A stretch of 64,000 nucleotides of DNA from Rostratula benghalensis. Its lineage: Eukaryota > Chordata > Aves > Charadriiformes > Rostratulidae. The stretch is from contig VXAI01000090.1 in NCBI GenBank assembly GCA_013399305.1, positions 2,544,747 to 2,608,746 on the forward strand, in the 5' to 3' direction. How positions within the stretch are numbered: the stretch's first letter is position 1; every line of letters begins with the position of its first letter. The translations under genes and the position numbers were made by a program. Below the pieces are notes generated by a model, which was not told the origin of the DNA, made no database searches, and saw only the letters and a list, made by a program, of their open reading frames with translations. Shown in pieces: positions 23,788-34,412 of the stretch.

Positions 23788-26700
23788 CTGCACAGATAAA
23801 TGCAAAAATTAAATATAAAATTCCCCTTTATGCCTGAGAATTCACACTCATATTAACACATATCTTTTGATATTCAGTAAACCTCAGTCATAGTCCACCA
23901 TGGCTCTTCAAATTTATTTACTTTCAAGACAAATTTACAAACCAAAATCAATTGTAACAGGCAAATTTCACATCTGTATCTGCACTCACACAGTTCCATC
24001 ACATTTTATTTCATTTTACTGGAAAGGACAAGAAAAGTAAGACGAAGTTAAGAGTAATGAATGCATATAGCAACAAAAATAGTAATAATTAACTAACAAT
24101 TTAAACTATACCAGACACACACCTATTTTGACCTAAATAATGACTACTTAGAGACAACACTAGCTAGATCCAATGAATTGTAAAAAAAAAAATGCATACA
24201 ACATATATATTATCCTCAACATACACGTTCACTGGTGTCAGGACAAAAGTTAACACGTCTTCTGGCCTTAAACTTATTACTAACCAAAGCATACTGTTCA
24301 CCAATTAACAGTATGCTTTTTCACTTCATTTCCCAGTACTTAGTGAGTTTCTCCAAAGGCTCACAACATCCATGTTATACACAATAGCAAAGAAATGCGA
24401 CATCAGGTTGACATAGTGAAGCTGAGAACACACACAGCGCTTCCCACCCGCCATGCCAGTGGCAGAGGTTAATGCTCCCCACAATTCAGCAACACTCTAC
24501 CACCAGCAGTTGCCAACCCAACTGGTCCCCTCCCATGGTGCCCCCTAAGAGATGATCAGCCTTTGCCAGCTGACCTCATTCCGCCAAGTTGGGTTGAGAA
24601 GGGTTGATAACTTGCAGACCCTGAGAGGCCAACCAGGAGTGAGGGAGCAGATGTAACAAGGAGAGAGACAGCCAAAAGCCCTAACTTTTCTGACAAGCAC
24701 AAGAGAGCTGGGAGATGACCATCCACAGGCTAACTTCTTGTTTCTTGGTATTAATTTAAATACAAATTTATGTGAAATTTCTTTACCAATTTCAGCCAGC
24801 TGTTCTTCAACCATGAAACAAAGGACCTCATTTGTTGGAAGCAGAAACATTTGACATTGCCTGCCAGGGTAGAGGTTGAGGACTTTCCTGCTACAGTTTA
24901 ATGGTGATTCCCTGGCGTTCCCCATTGACGCACCAGATCAGATGCTTCCTAAGCCTATAGAGGCTAAAATATGACATTAGAATTCTCTTCTGAAATTATC
25001 ACCTCCACTAGGGATGAACTGTACTTCCAATATGGGATCTATGGGACACTTCTTGGACAGCCAACATTCCTGTATGACCATAGAGCAGGAATCAACCTAG
25101 ATCTTCAACTTTATACAACAGCTCTGTTTACCTGACTTTCAAGGGAATCTCTAGATCCACCCTGCTTAATAACTGCCTCCATACCAGTGATTAGCTTCAT
25201 AAACGCTTTTAGTTCAGGATTTCTTACTTCAGCTTTTAAACACAAAATTACCCTGGAATCTGCTTCCACAAAGACCATGATCTTAATTGAGAATAATATC
25301 AGAGCACATTTATGCTCATGCGGAACATAACAAGTCGTCTCGAAGACTATACCATATGGAATTAAAACTAATAATATTTTACAAAACATCTATACAGACT
25401 CTGCATATGCAGTCAAGTTATGTAGCAGTATTCTAGATATACAGTACTTACACATATACATAGCTTTACACACACATACGCAAAATAATATCATTTTAAT
25501 TATAGTTGTGATTTTTTTAAAAAATCCTGTAAACAATTCATTTGAAAAAACTTCCAAGAGAAAAATTTTCTGGTAATACTAAATTACTTCTAAGTTGAAC
25601 AAAGAAGCAGAAAGAAAAGAAAGAAAAGCAAAACCATGTAGATGTTACTAAAATCCCTCATAGATGCTTAAAAGATGAAAAGCACATAGGTCTTTAATTT
25701 TTAACCCAAAACAACTGTGATTTTTTGTTTCTCTATTCAAAGAACCATGCCAAATTGAGTGCTAAACTCTTTCCAACAAAAGCAGGCACATTTTCATTAC
25801 AATAAAACCCTTTGAGAGGGCTCCCCACTCCTGCCTGCCCTGCCAACCAGGACACGCCACTCTCCACTGCCTTTTGGAGACTAGAATCCCAAGGCAGAGC
25901 AGATTCACAGCACAGGCAGATGGCCAGAGGCATGGGAGAACATCAGGTTAAGGACAGAGGAAGGGAAAGTACATCTGAAAGACACACACCAGCACACCTG
26001 AAGAACCACGTGTGCAGCACCAAGTCAACACCTATGCTCTTTTCAATGTAGAGCTCATGGGAGTTGCCCAACCTGCAGGTATCTGAATTGTGGAATGAGA
26101 AAATACTACCATTTCTAATCCATCTCCTTTCTTTTTTCCATTAGAAGCAGGATAATTTTGTTACCCTGCCAGTTTGTCTCTCGCAACACACATTTGTCGA
26201 CCTTCTGTTTGTTTCTTACACTCTTAGGTTTCCAAAGTATCAAAGAGACAACCATCTTCCTTAACTTATCTTTCTAGAAATCACAGATGCTTCGGAGATG
26301 AAATCATACTGTGTACAAAGAAAGTGGCATAAAGCTGTCAAAACAGGAAAACCAGCAGTACACCTTAGACATCTGTCTTAGTTCTGCCATTGGCTGACGA
26401 TTACTGTGGGGATTAAATATTTAGGACATAGTATGTTGGTGTGCTGGTACAGGACAATATAATAAGGAATTTCTTCTAATGCTTTGAGCAGCAGATGTAC
26501 ACCTAAAACGATGTATCTGGGGAACTGGTGTGCAGCAAGCATGTTCAATCAAAGCAGTAGATCACTTATTTTAAAAGAGCATCTTGTTCTTCTCAAGAGA
26601 TCCTACATTGCCACTTGAGGAAAAGGTTACACAATCATCTCTCTAACTATTACTTGAGCAAGTCGTGTCTCTCAACATATATAGTGAATTCTCAGATCTT

Positions 26701-28136
26701 TATATTCACAAGACACAGCTAAACTATTACTGTTTCACTGCTGCTTTACTGCCACGTTAGGCCTCCTACAGAATGCATAGTACCACAAGTACTAGATACA
26801 GACAGGGTCCCTGAGTGGACCTGTGGGATCTGCTGGCTTCCACAGTATTTCATACGAGTTCTTGTGGCTTCTCAATAAAATGGCAGAATTGTCATCCCTA
26901 TGTTTTTCGAGGTCCACGTGCGAAGTAGGTTACCTGCTGCCTCGGGCAACTTTTTGCAATATGTCCACATGAGTCTGGCAGATTAGATAAATCAGGTATG
27001 AGAAGAGATTCTTTAAAGAAGATGTGGAAGACGCTGAGTGCCTGAGAAGCATCTGACAAAACTTAAACAAGAGAGGTAAAACGGCTTCGTCAGTCAAAAG
27101 GAGACAGTGAGAATTTAAGGCACTGCTTCAGAAGTGATTCACCTTCTGATCTTCATCTTCTGGCATGCATACTATGATGTTTATGGTAAGGAAAGCTCCA
27201 TCCCCCTTGATACAAGCAGGAGATATTTTCATACCGTGCTTTCCCAGTAAGCTTAAGCTTTGCAGTCTAGTGCCTGGGGAACATGCACTACCACTAAAAA
27301 AAAAACAGCTTCCAAAACTGTAGCAGTCACAGAGCTGCAGTCCTGTCCCCAGACCACAACACGTTCGGCACTTGACAAATGAAGACCATGAAGATGGCTG
27401 CTGCCTCCAAAAGCTAGCAATCTCATACCTCACATAACTCACATAGCTTTATCATAGTGTTCAGGTGACAAATCTGGTTGTCCTTACAATCAAGTCGCTA
27501 TCGGTTCCAACCTGACGTACTACTCTGCTTCTGCAGTTAAAGACCCTGGCCCGCTTGGCTTCTCTCCACCATGCCTGGCAACGCAATCTGTCACCACTGC
27601 CATAAGTCTGTCCAGTTCTCATTTCCACTGATGTAGAATGAAGGCATAATTTGGCTGCCTGGGCGCACACCTATAGTGCTGTTCTGTTTATGTGTAGAAG
27701 GTATACCACCCAGCCTCCACCACTTTTCCGGAAGGACTAAGGCTTGCCTAAGTCCTACTGGCTAATATCCCCCTTACACATCTCAAACAGCCCTAGAAGT
27801 CCATATTTAGGGAACTGAATCTGCACCAAGTGATCTCTCTTTCTGCCATGGGTCAGAGCAAAGAACAGGCCATCTTCCATAGCAAGATAGCAAGACTGTT
27901 TCTTGCAATTTTTCCTAATATCGTTAGTTGTGTTGTGCTGATACTCGAAGAAAATCTATAGTTTTACACAATGAAAGCACAGGTTGCTTATGCTTCTATG
28001 GTTGAAAGGGAAAGGACCATCCCTTATGCTTCTGCAAGCAAAACCAGCTTGGTCTTGAAAAGAAAGGATAGAAGATGCACAGGCTGGAGCACAGAAGGAA
28101 GGTCATTCTCTAACAATGCCACAACTCTACTTTTTA
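23788..28136. other. long DST intron, 3' part
   Basis: Part of the 18.4-kb intron. It includes a 126-codon minus-strand open frame at 24545-24925 and GC-richer patches at 24420-24700 and 25800-26000. None shows a recognisable domain or paired splice sites. No repeat family was identified. Confidence 0.5.
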
Positions 28137-28392
28137 GTAGGGCCTGTTGCAATAGGACAATGTGTAATGGGTTTAGACTGAAAGACAGTAGATTCAGATA
28201 TAAGTAAGAATTTTTCACCACCAGGAAGGGTGGTGAAACACAGGAACAGATTCCCAGAGAAGTGGCAGATGCTCTATCCCTGGAAACATTCAAGGTCAGG
28301 CTGGATGGAACTCTGAGCAACCTGATGTAGTTGAAGATGTCCCTGATCATTGCAGATCCCTTCCAACACAAACTAGTCTATGCTTCTATGAT
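28137..28392 (+). mobile_element. CR1 LINE 3' end fragment
   Basis: Diverged CR1 tail: 'gggcctgttgcaataggac', 'gggtggtgaaacacaggaac', 'gatgctctatccctggaaac', 'agatcccttccaacacaaac', ending in 'tctatgcttctatgat'. Too decayed to encode anything. Confidence 0.85.
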
Positions 28393-30589
28393 GATTTTGT
28401 GAAAACACAGAAGAATCACACCCTTTTTCTTATTCAGAAGTAAATTGGGCAGGAAAAGAGGGTTGTTGCCCTTGCTGTGTATACAGTGCGTGAACACCCA
28501 GCACACATACAGACATTCAGGTTAGGATACAGTGTGTTCCAGAATGGCACCTAAAATGCAACACCTCATTCACATCTGAAATAGCGTAGGAAGTAGTGGA
28601 AACAAACCTTAATGTGCTGCAGAATCTAGACTCAAGGCAAAAGCGGCAGAGAGAGTACTCTAATCGGATCAGGCAGGAATAACTAGAAGTAACTCCCATG
28701 TACCAGAGGCCACCAGAAACTCCCTGAGGGAAGTGAGGCAACTGTGGCAGCCCTGGCAGGCTGCAGAGCTTGAAAACAAGGCAGAGTTCTGTGCTCACAA
28801 ACTTGCAAAATTATCCATTTTTACAGGGTGAGAAAAGCAGACAACTGTAATCAAGTATCCTTCTTAAAACAACAGAAGTCTCATTACCTACGTTATAATT
28901 AAGCTAAATTGATCATTATGAGAACATGCCAAATTAGACCTTTTCTTACAGTTTCCAGAACGGGCAAAATTAGAATCAAATCACGCTCATTTTGAAAACC
29001 AGAAGTTCAGCTGACAAGCCTTTATAAAATCAGTGTCATCCCCAGGCCTTATCAAGAATTATAATATTATGCATCCAACAGTGGCTTTTCAGACTAAATA
29101 GCCTGGGAAAGTCTCTCGTAGTACTGCTCTCCTCACTTCTGGAAGGAAAATTAATTAAATGCCCAGCTCAGGAATAAAGCATTACCACTTTTCCAAAGGA
29201 AAAAGCGATAAGGCTCAAAAGTTAGAACTGTAAGGGGTGTGTTTGAGGAAACAAAGGCTCAGGCCTTAATTACCACTGAGGTCACAGATAAGTCCCAATG
29301 GCAGCTGGCACAAGGCCACCATGAGTTTCACAATAAACTTTTGAGTTTATTCTTTCAGAATCTGACTCTGTGCCCATCGAAAAAAAATCCCTTAAGAGTC
29401 CTATTCACTTCAGCTACAGTAAAATGCTCTTCTCTGAGATAATAGACACTGATAGTTAAAAGCTCCTGTAATTACGCTGTTCCACAGAAAATGTCATCAG
29501 CATTCAGACTGCTGAAAAACTGCTGTGGCCACTGCATGAGATCGTGACATCCTGATGAATTTCCTTAAATTTCAGCTTCCTAAAAATGTACTTAAGCTTG
29601 TTTTTAAAGGACAAATCATAATAAAAGCACTAATCATGAGGAAACAGCTTTCTGTAAGTTTTGAGAATTTATATATTTAGTCCTTTCACCTTTGAAAACC
29701 GAGGAATCCCACTGGCAGGTCTAATTGCAGGTTAACAATATCTCATACAAAAAGTTTTATTTATGTATAAAAAAGGGTTTACTATCCCAGCACACACAGT
29801 GGGGATGTATGACAGATTCTAAAATTCTGAGCAGGTTCTAACAAGACACTTGCTTAAGGGCAGATTGTAATTGCCAAAATATTCCCATGTGTAACTGATC
29901 TGACAAGCAAGTCTGCTTCCTCACACATCTTCAAGACTACTTATTTTGCTCTACAGACCTCACACATTTCCCCATATAAAGCACCCAAGTCTTACTTAAT
30001 ATGCAGCAGGGCATATTTCCTCAAGTAATTTCCATCCAGTGAGCGAGTTAAGGCAGTGGAGTGCTGTGCTCCATGGCCAACCCCACTTCACATCAAGAGA
30101 TGAGGGAGCACAATGTAATCACCAGCTAACCCTGTGACAGTGCTCTCTGGCCACAGCTTCCCCTGGCACTGGGCTGCTGGGCTGCAGATGGTGCTGTTCC
30201 CCTGGCTCTGGGCAGGCACACACAGTCCAGTGCTGGACACCCACCACCCAGGACATACCAACTGGCTCCCTCCCAGCCCAACAGCATGGGCCTGCAGCCA
30301 GGGCTGGTGGCGAGATGGCACAAGGGAAACAACTTGTGACTCTTCTCTTCTCTGTGCCTATTCCCTTGCAAGCAAAGTCTGGCAAATCCAGGTTTAGGTC
30401 CAGTGGTCTGAAACTCCCTCTCACTCTTTTCTTTCACTTCCTAGTCTGATAACCCTCTCCTCAGGAAATATTTCTTGCAGTTCACTGAAAATAAATCATC
30501 TTTTATTTCATACTCAGGAGTAATTTTCTAGCTGTTTGACTTTATTCCTGGGTATTAATTTTCCCAAATAGCAGGCAAGCTAATGCTAC
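28393..30589. other. DST intron, nothing recognised
   Basis: Non-coding. A GC-richer patch at 30050-30400 keeps several frames open on both strands (30088-30437), which is expected from base composition. No domain was seen. Confidence 0.5.
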
Positions 30590-30860
30590 TCCATTGCATA
30601 AAAGCCTTTTAACATTTCAAATATTTTCATTATGTCACCTTTAAACAAGTCTCCCACCCAAACAGAGTTCAACACCCTGATCTTTCTTTGTAACAGATGT
30701 TTCCTAACTGAAGATTCATCCTCAGCTGCATCCTTGGGTTCATCTTTTACTTTATCATCCAGCCAACACTTTACAGTCTATTAACACAAGAACTTTGTGA
30801 TCTGAACGCATTTCTTGGGTTCCACTCCTCTGAAGCCCTCTCGTTGGATCTAAGATTGGA
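30590..30860 (-). mobile_element. possible ancient CR1/L3-type LINE fragment
   Basis: 'cattatgtcacctttaaacaag' and the following text look like an old, heavily mutated copy of the CR1/L3 3' coding segment (compare the 'gaggtcacccctcagtctcctcttctcc' type of word in younger copies). Resemblance only by eye; edges uncertain. Confidence 0.35.
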
Positions 30861-31895
30861 TCAATCATGATTTTTTGTTTTGTTTTCACATGGAACTTCA
30901 CATCTCTTCCAGCACCTGATTAACGCGTTCCTTTTGCATACTCTTTTTGAATTATGCTCCCAGCCTTCAACTATTGCATGTCTCTAGATCAACTCTTAAT
31001 AATCATAATAAAGGTACTTGTACAGCTTCAAGGGTAAATATGCTGTTGCTCAATTAAAAAATAAAAAATCAGGCCAATGCTAAATCTTTTCCTTTCATCT
31101 GGTTTCATGAAATGCATTCCAATATTCCCATAGTCCCCAAATCAGCAAGTATGCAAGCAGGTGCATAATCTTATGTTTATGTCAAACATGCACATCCATG
31201 AGCCTTCCTCTGGATTTCAGTAGTTGTGTGATATCTGAAATACCTTTATTGTATAGAGAACAAGTTTAACCCAATGTCATAAATGTCAAAAATCCTTCTT
31301 TGTGCCACCTCCTCAGACATCTCAAATATTTTTGAAGAATGAGCTAAAAGGTTCTCCCCAACTAACACTGTGCAGCCACAGGTCCCTTCCGTTGCTTCAT
31401 CATCATCACAGCACTACCCTCACTGTTTTTAACACTTACAAGTAGCGGGCCCACACAGTGCAACTTTGCATATTAGGATCAGCTAATCCATCAGAGCGGG
31501 GCTCATGCTGCGTAGATTTGCCAACTCAGATGCCATTCGTGGCGTCACGTGAGTTCCCATCTTCTGTTGTCCCAGCTCCACACATGCAGCCAGTGCATTA
31601 GAACTCCCTGCACCAGCGGCAATTTTAATGCACAGCACATCCATCTCTCTCATGTTTTGCTCTTCAGTAACCTTTTATGATATTTCCTCAATGCTTTATT
31701 CAAATGTTTTTGTGTACAAGAACATATAAAGATATTTTAAGTCTTAAAAAGACTAGAAAAATTACACTATCAAACCTTCTCTGTATCGCTACCACATTTT
31801 CTAGCTGTTAGGAAATGGGCCTTTAAATTGGGATGGGCTGGCAAATGACAAGATCACCGATGGTCTCCCCCACCTCTTGCTCCAAGGAGAGGAAG
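30861..31895. other. DST intron, nothing recognised
   Basis: AT-rich non-coding sequence between old and young CR1 pieces. No exon or RNA gene was seen. Confidence 0.5.
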
Positions 31896-32515
31896 AAGCG
31901 AGATAAGGCGGCCAGGAAGGCCAATGGCATCCTGGGGTGTATTAGAAGGGCTGTGGTCAGTAGGTCCGGAGAGGTTCTCCTCCCCCTCTACTCTGCCCTG
32001 GTGAGACCCCATCTGGAATACTGCGTCCAGTTCTGGGCCCCTCAGTTCCAGAGGGACAGGGAACTGCTTGAGAGAGTCCAGCGTAGAGCCACAAAGATGA
32101 TGAAGGGAGTGGAGCATCTCCCCGAGAAGGAAAGGGTGAGGGAGCTGGGTCTCTTTAGCCTGGAGAAGACTGAGGGGTGACCTCATTAATGTTTATAAAT
32201 ATGTAAAGGGTGAGTGTCAGGAGGATGGAGCCAGGCTCTTCTCAGTGACAGCCTATGGTAGGAGAAGGGGCAATGGGTACCAGTTGGAACACAAGAGGTT
32301 CCATTTAAATATGAGGAAAAACTTTTTCACAGTGAGGGTGACGGAGCACTGGAACGGGCTGCCCAGAGAGGTGGTGGAGTCTCCTTCTCTGGAGACATTC
32401 AAGACCCTTCTGGACTCATTCCTGTGTGACCTGATCTAGGTGTTCCTGCTCTGGCAGGGGGATTGGACTAGAGGATCTTTCAAGGTCCCTTCCAATCCCT
32501 GATAGTCTGTGATTC
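31896..32515 (+). mobile_element. CR1 LINE, 3' ~620 bases
   Basis: Encodes the CR1 ORF2 C-terminus: [46 protein letters not shown], then after a small deletion [20 protein letters not shown] and [18 protein letters not shown]. It ends with 'ttggactagaggatctttc' and 'gtctgtgattc'. Same subfamily as 853-1507. An LTR starts directly at its 3' end. Confidence 0.94.
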
Positions 32516-33093
32516 TGTAAAGGGATTTATGAGTTTAGAAAAACTAAACTAATGATATATTAATAATAAAATTAAAAAGGAATTTATTAAATAGATACAA
32601 ATATATACAAAAATATATGCAAAACTGTATCAAACCCCCATGGAATTCTCACTGGCAGGCACTGGGGAACTACCAAATTGGACTCAGTGATGAATGGGAA
32701 CTGGATTACAGGTCTTGATTCAGAAACCCACAGCTGGGGATCAAAGGTGGACACATGGTCCTCCTCAGAGGTCAGTCATTGAAGAAAGGGAGCCACCAAA
32801 GCAGTCAAGCACTGAAGAGCAGCCAACCTGACCCCTTCCGATCCCTCAGCTTTTATCCCGACCATGGCACACCCTATTGGTCAGTCTGGGTCACCTGACC
32901 TGCCCGCCCCCTCCCCTCAGGGTAAACAACCAAGTCAGCTGACCCTGGTTGCCACAGCAACGGGTCAGAGCGAAGGCCTCTCTGCCTGAAGCGAAAGTTG
33001 GCCCTGCTCCACCCCAAACGCGGACATGGCCCGACACGTACTGATGGTAACCGGAGGGTGACTCACAACGCGCTTAAAGCCTCGTTTGTGACA
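32516..33093 (-). mobile_element. endogenous retrovirus 3' LTR
   Basis: Read on the minus strand the segment starts TGTCACAAACG (33093) and ends CCTTTACA (32516), the usual TG...CA pattern, about 578 bases. It has a CCAAT word at 32880-32876, an ATAAAA TATA-like box at 32856-32851 and an AATAAA polyadenylation signal at 32588-32583, in the right order for U3-R-U5. A polypurine tract sits just before the TG, which marks it as the 3' LTR. No matching 5' LTR, gag, pol or env remains in the window. Confidence 0.75.
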
Positions 33094-33115
33094 TTTCTCC
33101 CCTCCGCTTTTACAC
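33094..33115 (-). other. polypurine tract of the LTR element
   Basis: On the minus strand the LTR is preceded by aaaagcggaggggagaaa, purine except for one base. This is the priming site expected next to a 3' LTR. Internal retroviral sequence may continue for some 100-200 bases upstream, but I could not recognise any coding part. Confidence 0.65.
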
Positions 33116-33341
33116 AGATTTTACTTACAAAGGCGTAAAATATAGTGAACAAAGAACACAATCCAAACATCACTGAGTTTCACTTCACAGGGTGTGCTCA
33201 CTGGAATGGTAAGATTGATGCAAACTGAAATGGTTAATTTAATGAAAATACAAGTTTTGATAAAGAACTTGGCAGTGATCAGCTCTAAGACTCAAAATTG
33301 AATATCATTTTGCCAAAGAAGGGCTGGGCCTTATGGGCTGT

Positions 33342-33490
33342 CACAGAATCATACAACTATAGGGCTATAAAGGACTGAACAGATAACCTCACCTGACCCG
33401 AAATAGGGGAGCAGCCTGAGTTTGGCTAGATACCCCAGAGACACTTCTCTAATTTATTCCTGAAAATTCAAATAAAGGGCATTCTATGGT
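33342..33490 (-). mobile_element. ancient CR1/L3-type 3' tail
   Basis: 'cacagaatcatacaactatag', 'ctcacctgacccgaaatag' and 'ttctctaatttattcctgaaaa' resemble the 3' tail of old CR1/L3 copies on the minus strand. Strongly diverged. Confidence 0.5.
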
Positions 33491-33559
33491 GTAATATATG
33501 TACTTCAGTGTTCACTTGCTTTCCAGGGAGCGGCAATTTCTTTTTGCTAATTTGCAAAC

Positions 33560-33810
33560 TAGAATCGTAGAATAGTAGAATGGTTCAGGTCAGAAGGGAT
33601 CATCAAGTTCCAACCTCCCAGTCTTCTTCTGTAAACTAAGCCAAGTTTTTTATTGTCCCCCTCCTTAGAGCCTGACCTCAGAAAACACTTGTTCACCAGC
33701 CTCTGCATAACCACTTCTAAATACCGAGGACGTGTTATCACATCTCCCTTCAGTCTTCTCTGTTTCAGACTAAACAAACACAATTATCACAACCTGTCCT
33801 TGATTTTCCA
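33560..33810 (-). mobile_element. old CR1 LINE fragment
   Basis: Starts with the CR1 tail repeats ('agaatcgtagaatagtagaatgg') and 'caggtcagaagggatcatc'. It also includes the reverse of the LFSLKQRRLKGDVI coding word. Internally shortened and diverged. Confidence 0.8.
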
Positions 33811-34354
33811 AGAAGACTTATCTCCTTAGTTCTTTATTACAGATGGATGCAAACCTCTTGTTGTCGCAAAGACCACAGGAAAGGAGTTGTGTTGCCAGTC
33901 GAGTGTCACAACCACGCACCCACAAGCACACTCATGTGTCTATGAGAGGGCAGAATTACGAGCTGTCCCATATGCATCGTGCTGGCCCCCAGGGAGAGCA
34001 TGGAGTTCATCCCTAGCTCCTGGAGCTCCCTGAGCATAAACCAACACAGCCCAGAGCAGGTGATGGACCTTGGTAAGAACCGTGGCAGGGCGAGGGCCAC
34101 ACATTGCTGACAACATGACACAAGGCTTGAGTAGAGCCTTGAGTAGCTGCGGCATTAGAGAAATAGGGTATTATTAGAGGGATAAAGTGACAGAGCTTGA
34201 GTCCTCACGTGAGGATGCCGTGCGGCAAGGGCAGCAGGTGCTCAGATGCCATCTCTGGTGAAAGGCATCCAGGTCTTTAGCTCATATCTGTGCCCTCCCA
34301 AAGACAGATGATGATGATGCAGCACCTGATGATAGCCATGACAACAGCCACAAC

Positions 34355-34412
34355 TGATTGGTTGGACTCAGTGATCCCAAGGGTCTCTTCCAACCTGAAT
34401 GATTCTATGATG
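34355..34412 (+). mobile_element. CR1 terminal 58-base tail
   Basis: 'ttggactcagtgatcccaag', 'ggtctcttccaacctgaatg', then 'attctatgat': the extreme 3' end of a CR1, of the same tail type as copies A and B. A very short 5'-truncated insertion. Confidence 0.8.

Noticed and set aside
24545..24925. 126-codon minus-strand frame beginning MGNARES, similar at first sight to the MGNVCG start
   Set aside because: Similarity stops after MGN; there is no cysteine pair, no basic patch and no in-phase donor near the end.
30088..30437. Three overlapping minus-strand frames of 77-103 codons and one plus-strand frame
   Set aside because: All frames are open because the patch is GC-rich; none resembles a protein family.
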